Made by a program: the position numbers and the translations under genes. Source: Rhizobium sp. CF080 (GTDB lineage Bacteria; Pseudomonadota; Alphaproteobacteria; Rhizobiales; Rhizobiaceae). Taken from it: a stretch of DNA of 64,000 nucleotides. Of this stretch, positions 39,342-47,952 are shown in pieces. Where the stretch lies: positions 682,001-746,000 of the forward strand of contig NZ_AKKC02000002.1 in the NCBI RefSeq assembly GCF_000282095.2, written 5' to 3'. Each line of letters opens with the position of its first letter. Position 1 is the stretch's first letter. Under the pieces are notes generated by a model. The model ran no database searches. It saw only the letters and a program-made list of their open reading frames with translations, and had not been told where the DNA came from.

Positions 39342-40130
39342 CTACTTGGTCAGGAATGTAAGGCCGAGCGTCGCTTCGACGATCGCCATGACGCCGACGG
39401 TCACCAGCATCAGAAGCACGGACACGGAAGCGATCGTCGGGTCGAAGAACTGCTCCATATGCGCGAGAATCTGGATCGGCAGCGTCGATATGCCGGGTCC
39501 GGTCAGGAAGACCGAGACCGAGACGTCGTTGATGGAGGTGATGAAGGCCAGGATGAAGGCGGCGATGACGCCGGCGCGGATGTTCGGCAGCACCACGGTC
39601 ATGAAGGTTTTGAGCGGCGGGCAGCCGAGGCTCCGTGCCGCCTCCTCGATCGAGAAATCGAAGGAGGCGAGGCTGGCGCCGACAACCCGCACCGAATAGG
39701 GCAGGATCAGCAGCGCATGGCCGACGACGAGGCTGATGAAGACCGGCAGGCCGAGACCTATCGTGATCGACTTCAGGAGTGCGAAGCCGAAGACGATTTC
39801 CGGCACCAGGATCGGCAGCACGAACAGTGTCGAGAGCCAGCGCGGCAGCTCGACCCGGTAGCGGTTCAGCGCATAAGCGGCCGGAATGCCGATCAGCAGC
39901 GACAGGCCGGTGCCGAGAAGCGCCACCTGCAGGCTGGTGATCGCCGTGCGGCGAAAGGCCTCCATCTGGAAGATGTTGGCGAACCAGCGCAGCGTCAGCC
40001 CCTGCGGCGGGAAGGTGAGGAATGTCGTGTCGCTGAGGGCGGAGCCGACGATGATCACCAGCGGCGCGAGCAGGAAGAAGAAGACGAGGATGGCGAAAGC
40101 GCCAAGAATGGGGTGAATACGCGTCGCCAT
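39342..40130 (-). CDS. ABC permease (PotC-like)
   Basis: A 262-residue permease with about six membrane segments and an EAA loop FSIEEAARSLGCPPLKTFMTVVLPN, typical of PotC. The start overlaps the stop of the PotB-like gene by TGATG. It forms the pore with that protein. No further specificity can be read. Confidence 0.85.
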   Translation of the reverse strand: MATRIHPILGAFAILVFFFLLAPLVIIVGSALSDTTFLTFPPQGLTLRWFANIFQMEAFRRTAITSLQVALLGTGLSLLIGIPAAYALNRYRVELPRWLSTLFVLPILVPEIVFGFALLKSITIGLGLPVFISLVVGHALLILPYSVRVVGASLASFDFSIEEAARSLGCPPLKTFMTVVLPNIRAGVIAAFILAFITSINDVSVSVFLTGPGISTLPIQILAHMEQFFDPTIASVSVLLMLVTVGVMAIVEATLGLTFLTK

Positions 40131-40954
40131 CAGACCGCCATCGGGTTGAGACGGCGTGCCATGCGGCTCATGATGAGCACGACGCCGATGGTTATGACCA
40201 CCATGATCGCGGCGATCGTCGAAGCGCCGACCCAGTCGAAGGTCACCATGGCGCGCTGGTAGAGGAAGGTGCCCATCATCATCTGCTTTTCGCCGCCGAG
40301 GAGCTGGGGGGTCGCATAGGAGGTGAAGCTGCCGGTGAAGACCAGCACCGCACCGACGATGAGGCCGGGGGCTGCGAGCGGCAGGATGACCTGAAGGAAG
40401 GTCGGGACCGGCCGGGCGCCAAGCGAGGCGGCTGCCTCAATGAGGTCGCGCGGAATTCCTTCGAGCACCCCGACCAGCGTCAGGATCATCAACGGTACGA
40501 AGAGATAGACCATCGCGACGATGACCGACCCTTGTGTGTAGAGCATCGACAGCGGCTCGCCGATCAGCCCGACCGACATCAGGACATTGTTGATGATGCC
40601 GTTCTTGCCGAGGATGATCAGCCAGGCAAAGGAGCGGACGACAACCCCGGTCAGCAGCGGAAAGACCGCGGCGATGATCATGATACTCTTCAGGCGTCCC
40701 GGCATCTGGGCGATGACATAAGCCGTGATGAAGCCGACCACGAGCGCGATCGCCGTGGTGATCAGGGCGATCTGAAGGGTCCGGTAGAGGACCGCCATGC
40801 GGAAGCCGCTCTTGAAGAAGGCCGCATAGGTGGAGAACGGCCCGCCGGCCTCGCCGAATGTGGTGGCGATCGTCAAGAGGACGGGGATCACCAGAAGCAG
40901 GACGACGGCGATCGTCGCCGGCATCGTCAAACTCCATCTGGCAAGCTTGTTCAT
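40130..40954 (-). CDS. ABC permease (PotB-like)
   Basis: A 274-residue permease with about six membrane segments and an EAA loop RDLIEAAASLGARPVPTFLQVILPL. The ATG at 40954 is preferred to a TTG at 40969. It is separated from the binding-protein gene by 90 bp containing a strong hairpin, so permeases are probably made at a lower level than the binding protein. It pairs with the PotC-like permease. Confidence 0.84.
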   Translation of the reverse strand: MNKLARWSLTMPATIAVVLLLVIPVLLTIATTFGEAGGPFSTYAAFFKSGFRMAVLYRTLQIALITTAIALVVGFITAYVIAQMPGRLKSIMIIAAVFPLLTGVVVRSFAWLIILGKNGIINNVLMSVGLIGEPLSMLYTQGSVIVAMVYLFVPLMILTLVGVLEGIPRDLIEAAASLGARPVPTFLQVILPLAAPGLIVGAVLVFTGSFTSYATPQLLGGEKQMMMGTFLYQRAMVTFDWVGASTIAAIMVVITIGVVLIMSRMARRLNPMAV

Positions 40955-40974
40955 CAGGTACTCTTTCAAAAGCA

Positions 40975-41001
40975 GGAGCGCCGCGTTGATAGCGGCGCTC
41001 C
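40975..41001 (-). terminator. Attenuating hairpin between binding-protein and permease genes
   Basis: GGAGCGCCGC pairs with GCGGCGCTCC around a seven-base loop, a perfect 10-bp stem. On the minus strand it is followed by TGCTTTTG, a poor T-tract, so partial termination or 3'-end protection of the binding-protein mRNA is likely. Confidence 0.55.
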
Positions 41002-41044
41002 GTTCTCAATTCAACCATGCCGCCGGTTCAGACGGCACCAAAAA

Positions 41045-42085
41045 TTACTTGCCGAAAACCTCGTTCCAACGGTCGATCCAGTCGGTCTTGGCGGCGTTCA
41101 TCTTGGCGTAGTCGATACGGCTGAGGCTCGAAACCTGGTCGGCGCCGTAGGTCCATATCTTCGCCTGGTCCGGAGTGAGCACGACCTTGGTGGAGATCGG
41201 CGCGTCAACACCCTGCTCGGCTTCCTTCTGCTGCACATCCTTCGACAGGATGAAGTTGATGAACTGGTGGGCCAGTTCGACGTTTGTCGACCCCTTCGGG
41301 ATGTTGACCGTGTTCAGCGTGGCGATATCGCCGTCCTTGAGTTTCGCCCAGGTCATGGTCTTCACCGCGGCCTGCATGGAGGCGAGCGTGAAGTCCTGGC
41401 CGATCGCGACGCGGACTTCGCCGGTCGAGATCAGGTTCACCAGTTCGGAGCCCGTATTGTAGTTCTTGACGACGTTCGGCTTCAGGGCTTCGATCGCCTT
41501 GAAGGCGCCGTCGGTATTGGCATAGGGATCGACGCCGGCATGCTTGCCCGCTTCGGTCACGACCATCGGGCCGGCCGTGGTGGTGATGCCCGGAAGCGAG
41601 ACCGAGCTCTTCAGGTCCGGACGCCACAGATCGGCCCAGGAGGTGATCGGCGGGTTGACCTTGGCCGCGTCATAAACGAGGCCGATGCGGCCGATCGTAT
41701 AGGCCGGGCCGTATTTGCCCTGCGGCGCACGGCCGAGCTCGTAGATTTCGGAGAGGTTCGGGATCTTCGCCGGATCGACCGGCTGGAAGAGGCCCTGCTC
41801 GATGCCGAGCTGCGAGAAGCTGTCGGTCAGATAGATGACGTCGACGCCCTTGCCGTCGCGCAGCTTCAGCTTGTTGAGTCGGTCGGCATTGTTGCCGGTT
41901 TCGAAAACGATGTCGCAGCCGCAGATCTTCTTGAACGGGTCGATGATGTTGGCGGTCATCTTCTCGCCGTTATAGCCCCACCACGAGATGGTGAGAGTCT
42001 TCGACTGGGCGTTTGCCGTTGCTGCGCCGCTAAGCGTCGCCAGGAGAGCAAGGGTTGCCAATTGGGTGAAACGAGTGGCCTTCAT
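41045..42085 (-). CDS. ABC periplasmic binding protein (PotD-like)
   Basis: A 346-residue binding protein of family 1 with a Sec signal peptide (about 1-26, LATLALLATLSGAATANAQ). The mature start TLTISWWGYNGEKMTANII is of the PotD type. Two cysteines (ICGCDIVFETG) lie in the N-terminal lobe. The ATG at 42085 has AAAGGA upstream; a frame from 42187 would overlap the divergent promoter and is rejected. It heads the 38.3-42.1 kb operon. An adenine-deaminase-family gene is divergent, so a nitrogen-rich substrate is possible. Confidence 0.85.
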   Translation of the reverse strand: MKATRFTQLATLALLATLSGAATANAQSKTLTISWWGYNGEKMTANIIDPFKKICGCDIVFETGNNADRLNKLKLRDGKGVDVIYLTDSFSQLGIEQGLFQPVDPAKIPNLSEIYELGRAPQGKYGPAYTIGRIGLVYDAAKVNPPITSWADLWRPDLKSSVSLPGITTTAGPMVVTEAGKHAGVDPYANTDGAFKAIEALKPNVVKNYNTGSELVNLISTGEVRVAIGQDFTLASMQAAVKTMTWAKLKDGDIATLNTVNIPKGSTNVELAHQFINFILSKDVQQKEAEQGVDAPISTKVVLTPDQAKIWTYGADQVSSLSRIDYAKMNAAKTDWIDRWNEVFGK

Positions 42086-42348
42086 AAGGCGTGTCCTTTT
42101 GCGAAAAGCAGCGGTGATGCTCCCCTGGGGGCACCCCCGGGAATTGAGGGCAATACTATTTTTTGAACGGTCCGGCTGCAAGCCCAATTATTAGGCATGG
42201 ACGTCCAAAGAACCGAATTTCTTTAGGCTTGAAATATATCATACCACAGGTTGATTTCGGGCTAGGGCTCGGAGGAGAATGCACGGTCCGCGATGGTTTA
42301 CACGCCGTGGTATCGTCTTTAGGGTTCGGCGATCAGAACCCCACAGGC

Positions 42349-44232
42349 ATGCTCCCGATGACGATTTCCGCCCCCCTTCCCGACGATTTGCTGATCAACG
42401 CGGCCGACGAGATCCGCATCCGCCAGGACCTGGTGCTGACGGCGCTCGGCAAACGGCCCGCGGACCGATTGCTGAGGGTTGGCAGATTGCTCGATGTCCA
42501 CAGCAGGACATGGCTCGAGGACCAGGAGATCGTCATCAAGGGACGGCGGATCGCCTATGTCGGGCCGGCCGGCAGTTTTGCGGGCGAGGTGACGGACCGC
42601 ATCCACGAGCCGGACCTCTCGGCTGTTCCGGGTTTCGGCGAGGCGCACAAGCATATCGAGAGTTCCCACCTGACGCCGGAATGGGAAGCGGCGCTCGTCA
42701 TGCCGCACGGGGCCACCTGGACTTGCGAGGCGAGCCATGAATTCTCGAATGTCAACGGCGCGCGCAACCTGGAATTCTGGCTTGAAGCGCGCCGCCGCGG
42801 CTCGCCGATGAAGATCTTTCCGCTGCCGGGCTCCGCCGTGCCGCCGACGGCCTATGAATGGGGCGGCGGATATTTCGGCTACGACGAGCAGAAGCAGTTC
42901 ATGAGCGAAAGCCTGATGGTCGCCGGCCTCGACGAGGTGATGGACTGGCCGTCGATCTCCGACCCATCCAATCCCTCCTATGATCGGCTGTGGGGCATGA
43001 TCGGTGCGACCTTCGAGCAACGCGGCGTGGTCGAGGGCCATGGGGCAGGCCTGCGTGACCTAGCCTCGATCAATGCGTTTGCCGCCGCCGGCCTTGCCTC
43101 CGATCATGAAGGCTGGTTCCTGGACGAAATCTGGCAGAAGCTGCAGCATGGGCTGTTCATCGAGCTTCGGCCGCATTCGCTGCCGGAAGTCATCCGCGGC
43201 CTCATCGAAAAAAACCTTGCCGACTGGTCGCAGGTGGCTTTCGTTACCGACGACCGCAGCGCTTCCGATACGCTGAAGATGGGCGCGACCGACTACAACG
43301 TGCGCCTCGCGATCGAGAACGGGCTTGCGCCCGAAATCGCCATTCAGTGCGTGACGCTCAACCCGGCGCGGCATATGCGGCTGACGCCCTGGGTGGGCTC
43401 GATCGCGCCCGGCCGATTCGCGGATATCGTGCTGCTGGACGACGTCGAAAAGTTGTCGATCGCCAAGGTCTGGGCGGATGGCGGGCCGGTGTCGGAAGGC
43501 AAGACGTTTATCGGCGAACGGCCGGTTATCGACTGGCCGGAATGGGCGACAAAGACGGTGAAGATCGACCGTCAGGTGACCGCCGCCGATTTCCGTATCG
43601 CGGCGCCGGCGGATCGCGCCACGGCGAATGCCGCCCTGCTGCGGCCCTTCCACTGGTCGGACGAATTCATCACCATGGAACTGCCGGTCAAGGATGGCGC
43701 CGTCCAGCGTGATCATGACCGCAACGTTACGAAATTCTCGATCGTCGACCGGTTCTCCGGCGAGGCCAAGGTCTCAAAAATGTTCTGGCTCGGCACCGGG
43801 CCGCGCACGCCGGGCACCGCTCTCGGCTCGACGCTCGGGCACGACAAGCACAATATCTGGGTGGTCGGTTCCTCGGACGAGGCGATGGCGATGGTCGCCA
43901 ATGCGCTCGCCGAACAGCAGGGCGGCTGGGTTCTGGTATCCGGCGGCAAGGTGATCGCCCGCGTCCATTACGAAGTCGGCGGGCTGATGACGGCTCGCTC
44001 GGCGGAAGAACTCGATGCGGAAATGCAGGCTCTCTACAAAGCGGGCGAGACGATCGACTGGATGTACGAGCCGACCTTCTCGCCGCGCTGGTGGCCGGGT
44101 TTCCCGGAACGGCTGTCTTTTGCGACGTTGACCTGCTCGCCCTGGCGCTGGGTGCTGGTGGCGCCGTCGGAGCGGGCGCCGGACGGGTTCGTCAACGTGC
44201 TGACCGGTGAAACGCATCCGGTCGCCTGGTGA
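42349..44232 (+). CDS. Adenine deaminase-family amidohydrolase
   Basis: A 627-residue protein of the Ade family. The metal-site strand reads PGFGEAHKHIESSHLTPEW, where usual enzymes have FIDAHVHIESS. MPHGATWTCEASHEFSNVNG, VEGHGAGL, AAGLASDHEG and FVTDDRSASD match other metal-site blocks. The C-terminal Ade domain has LGHDKHNIWVVGSSDEAM. Changes at several usually fixed positions (FGEAHKH; ATDYNV where HIDH is usual) suggest a substrate other than adenine. Starts at 42349 or 42358 are both possible, and the ribosome site is weak. The 263-bp divergent upstream region holds a GGAGGAGA-ATG in another frame (42279) and nothing else I can name. Confidence 0.8.
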   Translation: MLPMTISAPLPDDLLINAADEIRIRQDLVLTALGKRPADRLLRVGRLLDVHSRTWLEDQEIVIKGRRIAYVGPAGSFAGEVTDRIHEPDLSAVPGFGEAHKHIESSHLTPEWEAALVMPHGATWTCEASHEFSNVNGARNLEFWLEARRRGSPMKIFPLPGSAVPPTAYEWGGGYFGYDEQKQFMSESLMVAGLDEVMDWPSISDPSNPSYDRLWGMIGATFEQRGVVEGHGAGLRDLASINAFAAAGLASDHEGWFLDEIWQKLQHGLFIELRPHSLPEVIRGLIEKNLADWSQVAFVTDDRSASDTLKMGATDYNVRLAIENGLAPEIAIQCVTLNPARHMRLTPWVGSIAPGRFADIVLLDDVEKLSIAKVWADGGPVSEGKTFIGERPVIDWPEWATKTVKIDRQVTAADFRIAAPADRATANAALLRPFHWSDEFITMELPVKDGAVQRDHDRNVTKFSIVDRFSGEAKVSKMFWLGTGPRTPGTALGSTLGHDKHNIWVVGSSDEAMAMVANALAEQQGGWVLVSGGKVIARVHYEVGGLMTARSAEELDAEMQALYKAGETIDWMYEPTFSPRWWPGFPERLSFATLTCSPWRWVLVAPSERAPDGFVNVLTGETHPVAW

Positions 44233-44349
44233 ACGGCCCTCGCATCAGCGTGACTTGAAGCGCCGGTCGCGATTTGCCACAAAGCCGGAACCGGTCCCGG
44301 CGCAACCTATCCTCCCTTGAGCGCCGCCGATCGCGCAGAGGAATCCGCC

Positions 44350-45453
44350 ATGGCCCAACCGACACTCTTCACGCCCTTCCGCGTCCGCAATCTCGATCTC
44401 CAGAACCGCATCGTCATCGCGCCGATGTGCCAGTATTCGGCCGAGGACGGCTGCATGACCGACTGGCACCTCATCCATCTCGGCCAGCTGGCGCTTTCCG
44501 GCGCGGCACTGCTCACGATCGAAGCGACCGGGGTCACGCCGGAAGGCCGGATCACCTATGGGGATGTCGGGCTCTATGACGACGCGACAGAGAAAGCGAT
44601 GGCCCGCACGCTCGACAGCATCCGCAAATGGTCGGACATGCCGATCTCGGTGCAGCTCGCCCATGCCGGCCGCAAGGCCTCGTCCGACAAGCCCTGGTTC
44701 GGCGGCAGCCAGATCGCCCCGGACCATCCGAACGGCTGGCAGACCGAGTCGGCCTCGGCGATCCCCTTCAATCCGAAATACGTGGCCCCCGTCGCACTCG
44801 ACAAGGATGGGCTGAAGCGCGTGCGCGATGCGTTTGCGGCTTCCGCCGTGCGGGCTGCAAGGATCGGCCTCGATGCGATCCAGATCCATGCCGCGCATGG
44901 CTATCTGCTGCACCAGTTCCTGTCGCCGCTTTCCAACCGGCGGACCGACGAATATGGCGGGTCGCAGGAAAACCGCATGCGTTTTCCGCTCGAAATCTTC
45001 GATGCCGTGCGTCAGGCTTTCCCCTCCGACAAGGCTGTTACTGTTCGCGTTTCGGCGACCGACTGGGTCGATGGCGGTCTCGACATCGACCAGACCATCG
45101 CTTTTGCCCAGATTCTGGACGAAAAAGGCTGCGACGCCATCCATGTGTCGAGCGGCGGGCTGCATATCGAGCAGAAAATTCCGCTCGGACCGAACTATCA
45201 GGTGCCGCTGGCGCGTGCCGTCAAGGCTGCGGTGAAGATGCCGGTCGTGGCGGTCGGCCTGATCACCGAACCGACGCAGGCGGAAGCGATCGTTTCGACC
45301 GGCGATGCGGATATCGTCGCGCTCGCGCGTGCGGTTCTCTACGATCCGCGCTGGCCATGGCATGCCGCAGCGGAACTCGGCGCCCAGATAAAGCCGGCAC
45401 CGCAATATCTCCGCTGCCAGCCGTCGCAGCTCAGGAACCTGTTTATCGCCTGA
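44350..45453 (+). CDS. NADH:flavin oxidoreductase, YqjM-like Old Yellow Enzyme
   Basis: A 367-residue FMN-dependent ene-reductase. The N terminus has PMCQYSA with Cys27 and Tyr29 as in YqjM, followed by QLAHAGRKASS, IHAAHGYLLHQFLSPLSNRRTDEYGG and a C-terminal phosphate-binding region GDADIVALARAVLYDP. It reduces activated C=C bonds with NAD(P)H in the cytoplasm. The ATG at 44350 has GAGG eight bases upstream; a frame from 44317 is rejected. It follows the Ade-family gene by 117 bp on the same strand. A metabolic link between the two is not evident. Confidence 0.88.
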   Translation: MAQPTLFTPFRVRNLDLQNRIVIAPMCQYSAEDGCMTDWHLIHLGQLALSGAALLTIEATGVTPEGRITYGDVGLYDDATEKAMARTLDSIRKWSDMPISVQLAHAGRKASSDKPWFGGSQIAPDHPNGWQTESASAIPFNPKYVAPVALDKDGLKRVRDAFAASAVRAARIGLDAIQIHAAHGYLLHQFLSPLSNRRTDEYGGSQENRMRFPLEIFDAVRQAFPSDKAVTVRVSATDWVDGGLDIDQTIAFAQILDEKGCDAIHVSSGGLHIEQKIPLGPNYQVPLARAVKAAVKMPVVAVGLITEPTQAEAIVSTGDADIVALARAVLYDPRWPWHAAAELGAQIKPAPQYLRCQPSQLRNLFIA

Positions 45454-45459
45454 CGAGGC

Positions 45460-45963
45460 TCAGGCCTCTTCGTAGACCGCGTCGGCCGGCGCCAGGAGCA
45501 GCCGGTCGGCCATTTCCTGCTTCAGGTAGGTCAGGCGATCTTCCTCTTCCGCCGTGCGGCCCTGTTTCTGGCCAAGCCGGATGAACTCTTCCCGCACATG
45601 ACCGTCCTGCAGCTGAAGCGTCACCGTCCTGCCGCGATAGGTGAGTTCGAAGACGTAGCGCTGCAGGATGTCGCCGCGCTCCGGCTTGTCGAGCGACGGA
45701 TCGACCGTGTAGCGGCCTTCGGTCAGGCCGCGCGTCACCATTTCGAACGCGTCGCGGCCACCCGGACCGCGGAAAGCGGTGCGAATAATGATCTCGCGAC
45801 GCTCCGGCGGGCTGTCGGGACTCAAGAGCGGCATCGCACGCTGCATCACCTTGAAGGCATGGGCGACGCCGCCGGGAAAGCCGAAGCCGTGAAAATGCAT
45901 GAGGTCGGCATAGGTGTAGGAGAGCGGCTTGCCGTCTTCGAGAACGTCGATCGTGTCGATCAT
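45460..45963 (-). CDS. FwdE/FmdE-like protein, last gene of the metal-type importer operon
   Basis: A 167-residue soluble protein. The block MHFHGFGFPGGVAHAFKVMQRAMPLL resembles the FwdE/FmdE domain (usual form FHGH-CPG-A-G), with the Cys of CPG replaced by Phe. A long charged helix at the C terminus (REEFIRLGQKQGRTAEEEDRLTYL) completes it. FwdE-like domains occur in formylmethanofuran dehydrogenase operons and as stand-alone proteins near metal transporters. Formylmethanofuran enzymes are not expected here, so a transport-linked role is inferred. The start overlaps the upstream stop as ATGA. The domain call rests on memory of the motif. Confidence 0.55.
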   Translation of the reverse strand: MIDTIDVLEDGKPLSYTYADLMHFHGFGFPGGVAHAFKVMQRAMPLLSPDSPPERREIIIRTAFRGPGGRDAFEMVTRGLTEGRYTVDPSLDKPERGDILQRYVFELTYRGRTVTLQLQDGHVREEFIRLGQKQGRTAEEEDRLTYLKQEMADRLLLAPADAVYEEA

Positions 45964-46580
45964 TTCGTCTTTGCTCCGTCCAGCTCTTCACGCATCCAGG
46001 GCAAAAAGCCATCCAGGAAACGCGTCGTCGCCGGCATGAAATGGGATCCGTGATGGAAGCACGGATCGAGGCTGGTGATAATCATGCGGCCGGGCGTCGT
46101 CACCTCGTCCACATAGAGAATGGGTTTGCCCTCGCCGTTGACGGCCAGCACGTCGGCGCCTTCCGGCGGATCGAACCAGCCGTGCAGGTGCCAGGTGAGA
46201 TCGTCCTGACCGAGGCGATCGAAGAGCGGATGACCAGGCGCCGCGATGCGGACGCCGAGATCGGCACCGGGCGTCAGCCACCACCACCAGTTCGTCAGCT
46301 GCGGCGTGAAGGCGATGCCTGGAAGGAAGACGTCCCAGTTGGTTTCGCCGGTGGCGACGATCGTGCCGCCCTGGTCGAGATAGGCGCGCAGCTGTGCGGC
46401 ATGCGGCGCGAGGCGATCGGCCGGCGCGCGACACGGAATGAAGACGACGGCGTGTTCGGCAAGGTCCGCGGAGGCCAAGTCTTCCGGCCGCACGAGCACG
46501 TCGAAATGGTGGGCGTAACGTGGCGCTTCGAGCGTCTCGATATGGTAATAGGCGCCGGGATGGATCGCGAGAATGCTCAT
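45960..46580 (-). CDS. Class I amidotransferase-fold protein B (ThuA-like), unknown function
   Basis: A 206-residue soluble protein. The pattern HAVVFIPCRAPADRLAPHAAQLRAYLDQGGTIVATG, then LYVDEVTTPGRMIITSLDPCFHHG, suggests the flavodoxin-like class I amidotransferase or ThuA fold. A canonical nucleophile-elbow Cys-His-Glu triad is not obvious. A Trp-rich stretch (LTNWWWWLTPG) is unusual. The ATG is in a TGATG overlap with the upstream gene, which appears to be a distant relative. Both lie inside the importer operon, so a role in processing or sensing the imported ligand is inferred. Confidence 0.55.
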   Translation of the reverse strand: MSILAIHPGAYYHIETLEAPRYAHHFDVLVRPEDLASADLAEHAVVFIPCRAPADRLAPHAAQLRAYLDQGGTIVATGETNWDVFLPGIAFTPQLTNWWWWLTPGADLGVRIAAPGHPLFDRLGQDDLTWHLHGWFDPPEGADVLAVNGEGKPILYVDEVTTPGRMIITSLDPCFHHGSHFMPATTRFLDGFLPWMREELDGAKTK

Positions 46581-47194
46581 CAGTTCAGCTCTCCGGCAAG
46601 CCAGGCGGTGGCGCGGCTCGCCAATTGCTTCTTGATTTCGGGATCGTCGCCACAACCCCAGAATTCGTTGCCGGCATGGCTGAGGAACTCGCCGCCGTGC
46701 GGCCGAGCCCAGACCCAATCAACCGGGGTTTGTGCCGGGCCGAGCGCATTGATGACGACGGCGCCTTCGGGCGGAGGGTTGTGGCCGCGGCCGTAGAAGC
46801 CCGCGACGCCATGGTTGGTTTCCAGCATCTTCTGGTCGATGCCGGCGAAAATTGGATGGTCGTAAAGCCGCGTCTGCACGAAATCCATCCGCTTCGGGTT
46901 GGGGATGGGCCGGTAGGTGCCGAGTTCGGCCAAGACCGGGCGCAGGATATGGCCGTGATAGATCCAGCGGCCGCCGCGGTCGAGGAACGCGGTAACATCG
47001 GTTGAGAACCGCTGGAAGCCGATCTGGTCGAGATGGGTGGTGGTGATCAGCCCGCGCGCCGTCGCGAAATCCTCGCCGGTCAGCTCCATCTCGCGCACGA
47101 GCTTCATGAGGCCGGAGGCGATGGCATCGCCGAACAGCGGCGCGGTCATCGAGAACGACTCCTGGTAATGCGACTGGATCATCAGGATGGTCAT
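46580..47194 (-). CDS. Class I amidotransferase-fold protein A (ThuA-like), unknown function
   Basis: A 204-residue soluble protein starting MTILMIQSHYQESF. The segment ARGLITTTHLDQIGFQRFSTDVTAFLDRGGRWIYHGHI follows the core of the amidotransferase/ThuA fold, where a strand leads to a helix and then to GG. HPIFAGIDQKMLETNHGVAGFYGRGHN and a C-terminal FLSHAGNEFWG are further conserved-looking blocks. It overlaps the ATPase stop as ATGA and the next gene as TGATG. No catalytic residue assignment is safe. Confidence 0.55.
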   Translation of the reverse strand: MTILMIQSHYQESFSMTAPLFGDAIASGLMKLVREMELTGEDFATARGLITTTHLDQIGFQRFSTDVTAFLDRGGRWIYHGHILRPVLAELGTYRPIPNPKRMDFVQTRLYDHPIFAGIDQKMLETNHGVAGFYGRGHNPPPEGAVVINALGPAQTPVDWVWARPHGGEFLSHAGNEFWGCGDDPEIKKQLASRATAWLAGELN

Positions 47195-47952
47195 GCGGCA
47201 CGGATTCCAGCAAAGGCGGGCAGAACGGCCCGATGGGTTTCGCCGGACGGACCGGCCAGTTCGACGACGCGCATCGGCACGCCATAGAGGCTTTCCAGAT
47301 GTTCCGGCGTGATCGTCTCGGCGACCGGTCCGAACAGCGGCGGCTGGCCGTCCGGCATCATCAGCAGCGCATCGTCGGCGGTGGACAGCGCGTGGTTCGG
47401 GTCATGCGTGGTGAAGACGATCGCCTTGTCGCGCGGCTGGCGCAGCGTGTTGAGCAGGGCCAGCAGCCGTTCCTGATTATGCAGATCGAGGGCCGCCGCC
47501 GGTTCGTCGAGGACCAGCACTTGCGAGCCCGTGGCGATCGCGCGGGCAAGCAGCACGAGCTGGCGTTCGCCGCCGGACAGGCGATCGAAATAGTGATCGG
47601 CGAAACGGGCGGCACCGGCCCGTTCCAGCGCCGAATGGGCGATCCGGAAATCCTCCGGCCCCGGCTGGCCGAAAATGCCGAGATGCGCGGCGCGGCCCAT
47701 GACCGCCACGTCGAGCGCGCGATACCGCTGGTTGCTGGTACCGGTCTGCGGCACATAGCCGACGATATCGGGTGCAACCCTGCGACCATCATCAAGCCGC
47801 TGGAAACCGAGCATGGCCTTCAGCGTCGTCGTCTTGCCGCGGCCGTTCGGGCCGAGGATGGCGAGCGTGCGGCCGACTGGTACCGAGAAGCTTAGGGCTT
47901 CGATGATGATGCGCGATCCGAAACGGACGGTGGCGTCTTCGAGGCCGATCAT
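47191..47952 (-). CDS. ABC transporter ATP-binding protein (FecE/BtuD-like)
   Basis: A 253-residue ATPase of the iron-siderophore/cobalamin importer family. It has Walker A GPNGRGKTTTL, signature LSGGERQLVLLA, Walker B VLVLDEPAAALDL and H-loop TTHDPNHAL. The ATG at 47952 overlaps the permease stop as ATGA. A longer frame reading from 49191 runs antiparallel in reading phase through the permease gene and is rejected. It powers the FecCD-like permease encoded upstream. Confidence 0.88.
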   Translation of the reverse strand: MIGLEDATVRFGSRIIIEALSFSVPVGRTLAILGPNGRGKTTTLKAMLGFQRLDDGRRVAPDIVGYVPQTGTSNQRYRALDVAVMGRAAHLGIFGQPGPEDFRIAHSALERAGAARFADHYFDRLSGGERQLVLLARAIATGSQVLVLDEPAAALDLHNQERLLALLNTLRQPRDKAIVFTTHDPNHALSTADDALLMMPDGQPPLFGPVAETITPEHLESLYGVPMRVVELAGPSGETHRAVLPAFAGIRAA

